A DNA stretch of 64,000 nucleotides from Anaerolineales bacterium (GTDB lineage Bacteria > Chloroflexota > Anaerolineae > Aggregatilineales > J027). The notes under the pieces are model-generated. The model did no database searches. It saw only the letters and a program-made list of their open reading frames with translations, and was not told where the DNA came from. Positions within the stretch are counted from its first letter, which is position 1. Every line of letters starts with the position of its first letter. This document shows, piece by piece, positions 60,005 through 64,000 of the stretch. The stretch spans positions 310,001 through 374,000 of the forward strand of contig JACKCI010000001.1 in NCBI GenBank assembly GCA_020634155.1. The letters are read 5' to 3'. The position numbers and the translations under genes are program-made.

Positions 60005-61144
60005 CTAGCCGCCTTTTACAACATCGAAATTGCCGCCACCACTGGTAGCACCACCATCCCCTTCAGGATTAGTGCTGGGGTTTGTCGAAACGGGTGGGGT
60101 TATGGGTGCAGTTGTCGTTGCAACAGGTGTGCTAGGCACTGTACCACCACCAACGGGCCGTAGTAATTGACCTGTTACAGGGTCAACCGAACCGGGCGGT
60201 AGAATCTTGATTTTCTCACCAATCAGAATCCAGCGCGGGGCATCTTCCCAGCCATTGAGTTCATAGAGATACTCACGGGTTACGCCCAAGAAACGATAGG
60301 CGACATAGATGCTATCGAAGGTATCACCTTCAACAACAGTGTGAACAACACTACCGTCGGGTTGAGCTTGCTGAGGGGTCACAAATGGAACAGTATCAGG
60401 TGGAGGTGCGGTAGTGCCACTATCCCCAGTACCTGTTCCACCGCCTGAATTGGGAGGTGCGCCTTCACCTTCTGCCAATTCAGCCAATGACGCATCATCC
60501 CAGTAGGTCTCACGCAGTTGTGGAGCAGCCGCAACCGACGTATAGAAGAATACGGTCATCCGCGCCCCTTCAGCATAAGCATCAATTGAGATAGCCTTCA
60601 AAGGCGGATCATACATAGCCGTTGGCGACGTCCAGTAGACGGTAGCAGCATTGGCATCGGTCCCACCAGTTGGGTCGAATCCGACTTTGACAGTGCTACC
60701 AGCAGAGGTATCTGACTTTGGCTGACCGTTCTCATCGCGGCATGATGTCGCTAGGTTATTACAGGTAAACGTGAAGGCATAGATTTGGAAACGGTAGACT
60801 TTTCCTTGAGTAACATTGACTTGTTGTAAGCCACCGCCTGTCCATGCACCAGACCCACCGTAGGAACCGCCTTTTAGTTGCCACGAGCCGGGTTGGGAAC
60901 GCGCAAAGTCTTGGAACTGATTGTAGTTGGACTCAAAACCTGTTCCCCATACATCCCAACCACCGGGAACTTGACCCGAAATACCCGGCTTGACGTACCA
61001 AGGTACTAGCTGGGCATTAAAATTGGGGTTGATGAGCAGATTGGTTCCAACTTGTGCTTGGGCTGATTGTGATGGGGTTATCACGAGTGGAACCACCAAA
61101 GCCAGCACGATCAAGAGCACACTTATCTTCAAAGCAACACGCAT
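60005..61144 (-). CDS. Exported LysM-domain protein with carbohydrate-binding-like N-terminus
   Basis: 379 residues. Signal peptide (KISVLLIVLALVVPLVITPSQSAQA), then a roughly 190-residue beta domain (NLLINPNFNAQLVPWYVKP, WQLKGGSYGGSGAWTGGG, YWDDASLAEL) that looks like a CBM-type jelly roll, a Gly/Pro linker and one LysM domain near 265-315 (HTVVEGDTFDSIYVAYRFLGVTREYLYELNGWED). LysM binds N-acetylglucosamine polymers such as peptidoglycan. A disordered Pro/Thr/Gly tail ends it. ATG with AGGAGA upstream and a good promoter. Probably a wall-attached binding protein. Confidence 0.85.
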   Translation of the reverse strand: MRVALKISVLLIVLALVVPLVITPSQSAQAQVGTNLLINPNFNAQLVPWYVKPGISGQVPGGWDVWGTGFESNYNQFQDFARSQPGSWQLKGGSYGGSGAWTGGGLQQVNVTQGKVYRFQIYAFTFTCNNLATSCRDENGQPKSDTSAGSTVKVGFDPTGGTDANAATVYWTSPTAMYDPPLKAISIDAYAEGARMTVFFYTSVAAAPQLRETYWDDASLAELAEGEGAPPNSGGGTGTGDSGTTAPPPDTVPFVTPQQAQPDGSVVHTVVEGDTFDSIYVAYRFLGVTREYLYELNGWEDAPRWILIGEKIKILPPGSVDPVTGQLLRPVGGGTVPSTPVATTTAPITPPVSTNPSTNPEGDGGATSGGGNFDVVKGG

Positions 61145-61177
61145 AAAGCAATTCTCCTAATTTCGCTTTCGGACGCG

Positions 61178-61207
61178 ATTGTAGCATGGGGCTATTTTGA
61201 AAGTCAA
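61178..61207 (-). promoter_or_regulatory. Promoter of the LysM protein gene
   Basis: Minus strand TTGACT (61207-61202), 18-base spacer, TACAAT (61183-61178). The AGGAGA SD (61158-61153) and the ATG at 61144 follow. Confidence 0.7.
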
Positions 61208-61223
61208 CAACGCCTACCCACCG

Positions 61224-63026
61224 CTAGGCCATCTGAAAATTAAGACCCTCAGCCTCTTGTTCAGCAAGTGCCACCATATCCTCAATCAGAGACAATCCAC
61301 CTTGCCAGAACGCGGGGTCTTGCAAATCGGCCCCCAAAGGTGCAACAGCATCATGCGGCCACACGGAGCCACCTGTCGCTAAGGCATCCAAATAGCGTTG
61401 TGGAAAATCGCCACCCTCGGCTTGATAACGTGCATACAAAGCCCATACCAGCAATTCACCAAAGGCATAGGCGTAGACATAACCCGGTGAGCCAATGAAA
61501 TGCGGGATATAGCTCCACCATAGACTGTATTCATCACGCAATGTTAAGCTATCACCAAACATGGCCTGCTGACTAGTCATCCAAAGTTCCGAAATACGGG
61601 CCGTCGTTAATTCACCTTCTTGGCGTACCGTCGTATGAAGCGCATGCTCAAAGCGATTAAGTGAAATCTGACGGAACACGGTAGCAAAGGTATCCGCAAT
61701 TTTCTCCATCCGCATGGAAAGACGCTGTTTGGGGTCGTCAGTCTGTGCCATGATTGCATCAAAGACCAGCATCTCGGCAAAAGTCGAAGCCATCTCCGCC
61801 GTCGTTAGCGGTGAATCCGCTTGTAGATACCCACGACTCCGAGATAGGAATTGATGCACACCATGCCCCAATTCATGGGCAAGAGTCATCACAGTACGGG
61901 GTTCACCTGTATAGTTCATGAAAATATAGGGATGCACCGAAGGCACAACAGAGTGACTATAGGCTCCACCGCGTTTGTTGGGTTTGAGTGCGGCATCAAT
62001 CCAGTTCTTTTCAAAAAATTGCGCGGCAATCCCTGACATTTGGGGTGAAAAGGCATTAAAGGAACTCAGCACCAATTCGCGGGCATCACCCCATTGCATC
62101 ACCGATTGCTCAAATTGCATCACGGGTGCGTAACGGTCATATTCATACAGGGTGTCATATCCCAACATCTGCCGCACAAGGGTATAGTAGCGTGCGACAA
62201 TATCATAACGACCTGTAACGCTGTCAATCAGGGTCTCAACTGTTTGGTCATCGGTCTGATTCCACAGATTGCGCTCGCTAACCCAAGTCGGGAAGCCGCG
62301 TACTTTATCAATGCTATGCTTATTAAGTGCCATCTGGTTAAAGACGAAGGTTGTGGTATGCGCTAGCGTTTGGAGGCCCGCCGTAAAAGCATCCGCAGCC
62401 CCTTGGCGGCGTGTCCGGTCGGGATGATACACATTACGCAAAATCTCAGATTGATTGAGGCGCTCCCCTTCAAACTCATAGCGGGCTGCGCTCAAAACTT
62501 CCCCAAAGTAACGCTCCCAAGCCTCCATACCTGTCAATGAAAGCTCAGAGACCAATTGCTCTTCTTTCTCACCCAAGGCGTAAGGTGCGCCAAGGCGTGT
62601 CAGCTTGAGATAATGTTGGTAATGGGCTAACACGGGGTCATCAGCTAGGGCTGCCGTTTCCTCAGACGCCTTCATCCACTCAAGGCTAAAAAAGACCAGC
62701 AACTGAGTTACTTCGGATGCCCGTCGTTGTGTCAATGACATCAGGCGACCATAGTCTGGATTAAGGGTATCAGTCGTCCAACTCAATGAGGCATACGACG
62801 CCATGCGGCCAGACAGTTCTTTAATCGCCTCATATTCCTGTAATGCGGTCAAAAGTTGGCTTGCATCAAGCCCTTCCACTCGCCCCTTATAGTTCTGGGC
62901 AAATTGTTGGGCCTGTTCCAATACACGTTCAAGGTCTTGCTGAAGGGTGGGGTCATCAACTCCGCTGTACAAATCACCCAAGTCCCATTGGACATTCTCC
63001 GCACCTGTTACTTGTGCTGCACTCAT
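61224..63026 (-). CDS. pepF: Oligoendopeptidase F (M3 metallopeptidase)
   Basis: 600 residues, no signal peptide. M3 zinc peptidases cut oligopeptides of about 7-17 residues in the cytoplasm. The zinc site HELGHGVHQ lies near residues 380-388, with the third ligand in TTAEMASTFAEM about 25 residues later. N-terminal WDLGDLYSGVDDPTLQQDLE and YASLSWTTDTLNPDYG are typical for PepF. ATG 63026 with GAGGGA 12 bases upstream. A palindrome that also occurs at the next gene's promoter lies in its upstream region. Confidence 0.95.
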   Translation of the reverse strand: MSAAQVTGAENVQWDLGDLYSGVDDPTLQQDLERVLEQAQQFAQNYKGRVEGLDASQLLTALQEYEAIKELSGRMASYASLSWTTDTLNPDYGRLMSLTQRRASEVTQLLVFFSLEWMKASEETAALADDPVLAHYQHYLKLTRLGAPYALGEKEEQLVSELSLTGMEAWERYFGEVLSAARYEFEGERLNQSEILRNVYHPDRTRRQGAADAFTAGLQTLAHTTTFVFNQMALNKHSIDKVRGFPTWVSERNLWNQTDDQTVETLIDSVTGRYDIVARYYTLVRQMLGYDTLYEYDRYAPVMQFEQSVMQWGDARELVLSSFNAFSPQMSGIAAQFFEKNWIDAALKPNKRGGAYSHSVVPSVHPYIFMNYTGEPRTVMTLAHELGHGVHQFLSRSRGYLQADSPLTTAEMASTFAEMLVFDAIMAQTDDPKQRLSMRMEKIADTFATVFRQISLNRFEHALHTTVRQEGELTTARISELWMTSQQAMFGDSLTLRDEYSLWWSYIPHFIGSPGYVYAYAFGELLVWALYARYQAEGGDFPQRYLDALATGGSVWPHDAVAPLGADLQDPAFWQGGLSLIEDMVALAEQEAEGLNFQMA

Positions 63027-63084
63027 CGACTTGTTTTCCCTCGTATTGGTTACTTGATGGACACAACTATAACATAGCTTTCCT

Positions 63085-63106
63085 CAATTGCATAATCACG
63101 CAATTG
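63085..63106. promoter_or_regulatory. Palindromic operator-like site 1 (CAATTGC-N8-GCAATTG)
   Basis: Perfect 7-bp half-sites, CAATTGC and GCAATTG, 8 bases apart, 59 bases upstream of the pepF start and in the divergent gap. A near-identical site occurs at 63246-63267. Confidence 0.6.
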
Positions 63107-63209
63107 AAGAGAGTAATCAGTCATTTGCGTCAAACTGAAAGTTACATTTTTCACAATATAATATAAAGGTATCACCCCTTTAATAAAAGACTTATCTCGA
63201 AATATATGT

Positions 63210-63238
63210 TTGACTCTTTAGATAGTTTGTGCTATAGT
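63210..63238 (+). promoter_or_regulatory. Strong sigma-70 promoter of the pseudo-receiver gene
   Basis: TTGACT (63210-63215), exactly 17 bases, TATAGT (63233-63238). Start of transcription is expected near 63245, at the edge of operator-like site 2. Confidence 0.75.
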
Positions 63239-63245
63239 GTTTATA

Positions 63246-63267
63246 CAGTTGCACAATTAAGCAATTG
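63246..63267. promoter_or_regulatory. Palindromic operator-like site 2 (CAGTTGC-N8-GCAATTG)
   Basis: Same half-site spacing as site 1 with one mismatch. It covers the first transcribed bases, a position where a bound protein would block transcription. Both sites continue into GCAATTGAAGA on the right. Confidence 0.65.
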
Positions 63268-63288
63268 AAGAATTTATAGGAGGGTGAC

Positions 63289-63732
63289 ATGGCTGATCGT
63301 CTACAAACAACCAAAGTACAATTTCAACCACAAATTAGTTGCCCCGTACAAATCTTGGTCATTGATCGAGAAAGTGGCGCGGCTGAAATTCTGATTGACA
63401 CCATCAGCCGACTCCTTGACCAAGACATAACGGTTACACTCGTTAATGACCAACGCGAAGCCCTCCAGCAAATTGAGTGCTGCTATTTTGATATGGTCGC
63501 TATCGGTCTTGAACGTGACCGCCCTGACAACATCGCCCTTGTGCCGTATCTACGGGAAAATCGCCCCGGCCTACCTGTGGTCATTGTTGGACACCAAATT
63601 CATCACCGCTCCCGTGACCGCGCTTTTGAATTTGGGGCTAATGAAGTCATTATCCTTCCTCGTCGTGCCAGTGAGCTAAAATCATTGGTATCTACAATCG
63701 CCGAACACTATCTTGACCCAATTGAACTCTAA
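63289..63732 (+). CDS. Stand-alone receiver-like protein lacking the phosphorylation residues
   Basis: 147 residues. The CheY-like pattern is seen over residues 20-145: VQILVIDRESGAAEILIDTI (acidic pocket), FDMVAIGLERD where the phosphorylatable Asp would be, then LPVVIVGHQ and NEVIILPRRASELKSLV. At the phospho-Asp position there is Gly (VAIGL), and the conserved Lys-Pro near the end reads Pro-Arg. It should therefore not be phosphorylated in the usual way and may act by binding. No output domain. Good SD (AGGAGG) and a strong promoter with an operator. Confidence 0.72.
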   Translation: MADRLQTTKVQFQPQISCPVQILVIDRESGAAEILIDTISRLLDQDITVTLVNDQREALQQIECCYFDMVAIGLERDRPDNIALVPYLRENRPGLPVVIVGHQIHHRSRDRAFEFGANEVIILPRRASELKSLVSTIAEHYLDPIEL

Positions 63733-63858
63733 GGGGATGGGTGTGGCCCTCCCCCAGTTTTCGCCTATCCATGAACCGAAAGCTGAATTTATCCTTAATC
63801 TAATAAACGAACTTCCAAAAGACACTATAATCAGGTAAATTCAACCATTGAGGTAACC

Positions 63859-64000
63859 ATGGCCCCACTCGAAGTAATAACAGATGATACGCTTTCTACC
63901 ATGATTCGGTTCCAAACATCAGCCGTCTACGAACTGATTATCAGTTTGCATACCTTGCTTTTCCCGCGCCGACGCACGGCATGGGCCAATCAGGTACGGT
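63859..64000 (+). CDS. ArsR-like transcriptional regulator, 3' part outside the window
   Basis: The frame opens at ATG 63859 (GAGGT upstream, TATAAT at 63826-63831) and runs off the right edge. The 47 visible residues (MIRFQTSAVYELIISLHTLL, then RRTAWANQV) match the start of DUF5937-type ArsR-family HTH regulators, which carry an N-terminal helical domain before the winged helix. The DNA-binding part is outside the window, so this call rests on the N-terminal phrase only. Confidence 0.55.
   Translation, partial: MAPLEVITDDTLSTMIRFQTSAVYELIISLHTLLFPRRRTAWANQVR

Overview
The window looks like chromosomal DNA of a Chloroflexota bacterium, probably Anaerolineae-like. This is an inference from gene content: exported proteins with Pro/Thr-rich linkers, bacterial SH3 and LysM modules, an LCP protein, a YkuD transpeptidase, Ser/Thr kinases fused to WD40 or TolB-type propellers, a GlcD/Fe-S oxidase, PepF and a MenA-type prenyltransferase. 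I saw no rRNA, tRNA or CRISPR array. Genes are densely packed. Many start on GTG or TTG behind a good Shine-Dalgarno (SD) sequence, and stop/start overlaps are common.

Layout. 1-4.8 kb: the 3' part of an AAA/TPR ATPase, then a complete IS3-family element (2571-3813) with a -1 frameshift site, then a membrane protein and an arrestin-like protein. 4.8-13.5 kb, minus strand: a tight five-gene operon of an exported SH3 protein, a 1647-residue kinase/STAND/WD40 protein, AlaX, a SecD-P1-like protein and a small AAA ATPase. 13.5-16.3 kb: a Ca2+-type P-ATPase. 16.4-24.3 kb, plus strand: a DNA-repair operon in which AddAB-like functions are split over three proteins, followed by RecJ and YigZ. 24.4-33.4 kb: Hsp20, an MGT glycosyltransferase, a TolB-propeller kinase, an LCP protein, a six-SH3 protein and an L,D-transpeptidase. 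33.5-39 kb: an AlkZ-like DNA glycosylase, facing an asd-tetR-paaABCD run on the minus strand.

39.2-44.7 kb: a SIMPL protein and then a four-gene operon of ABC binding protein, VOC protein, ABC ATPase and a permease fused to a MenA/UbiA prenyltransferase. This fusion is the most striking item in the window and suggests import coupled to prenylation of a quinone-type precursor. 44.7-46.9 kb, minus strand: an FHA protein and a Clp_N-like/APH-kinase-like protein. 47-49.2 kb: a cystathionine-gamma-synthase-like enzyme overlapping thrB. Together with asd these cover steps of aspartate-family amino-acid synthesis. 49.2-55.5 kb, minus strand: MFS transporter, membrane glycosyltransferase and GlcD-type FAD/Fe-S oxidase. 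55.5-63 kb, minus strand: sugar-type ABC ATPase, TPR/FecR-like membrane protein, glycosidase lipoprotein, LysM protein and PepF. 63-64 kb: a pseudo-receiver gene behind a strong promoter with a palindromic operator, then the start of an ArsR-type regulator.

The main themes are Thr/Ser phosphorylation signalling (two kinases, an FHA protein, an APH-like kinase), envelope proteins with shared extracellular modules, and DNA repair.
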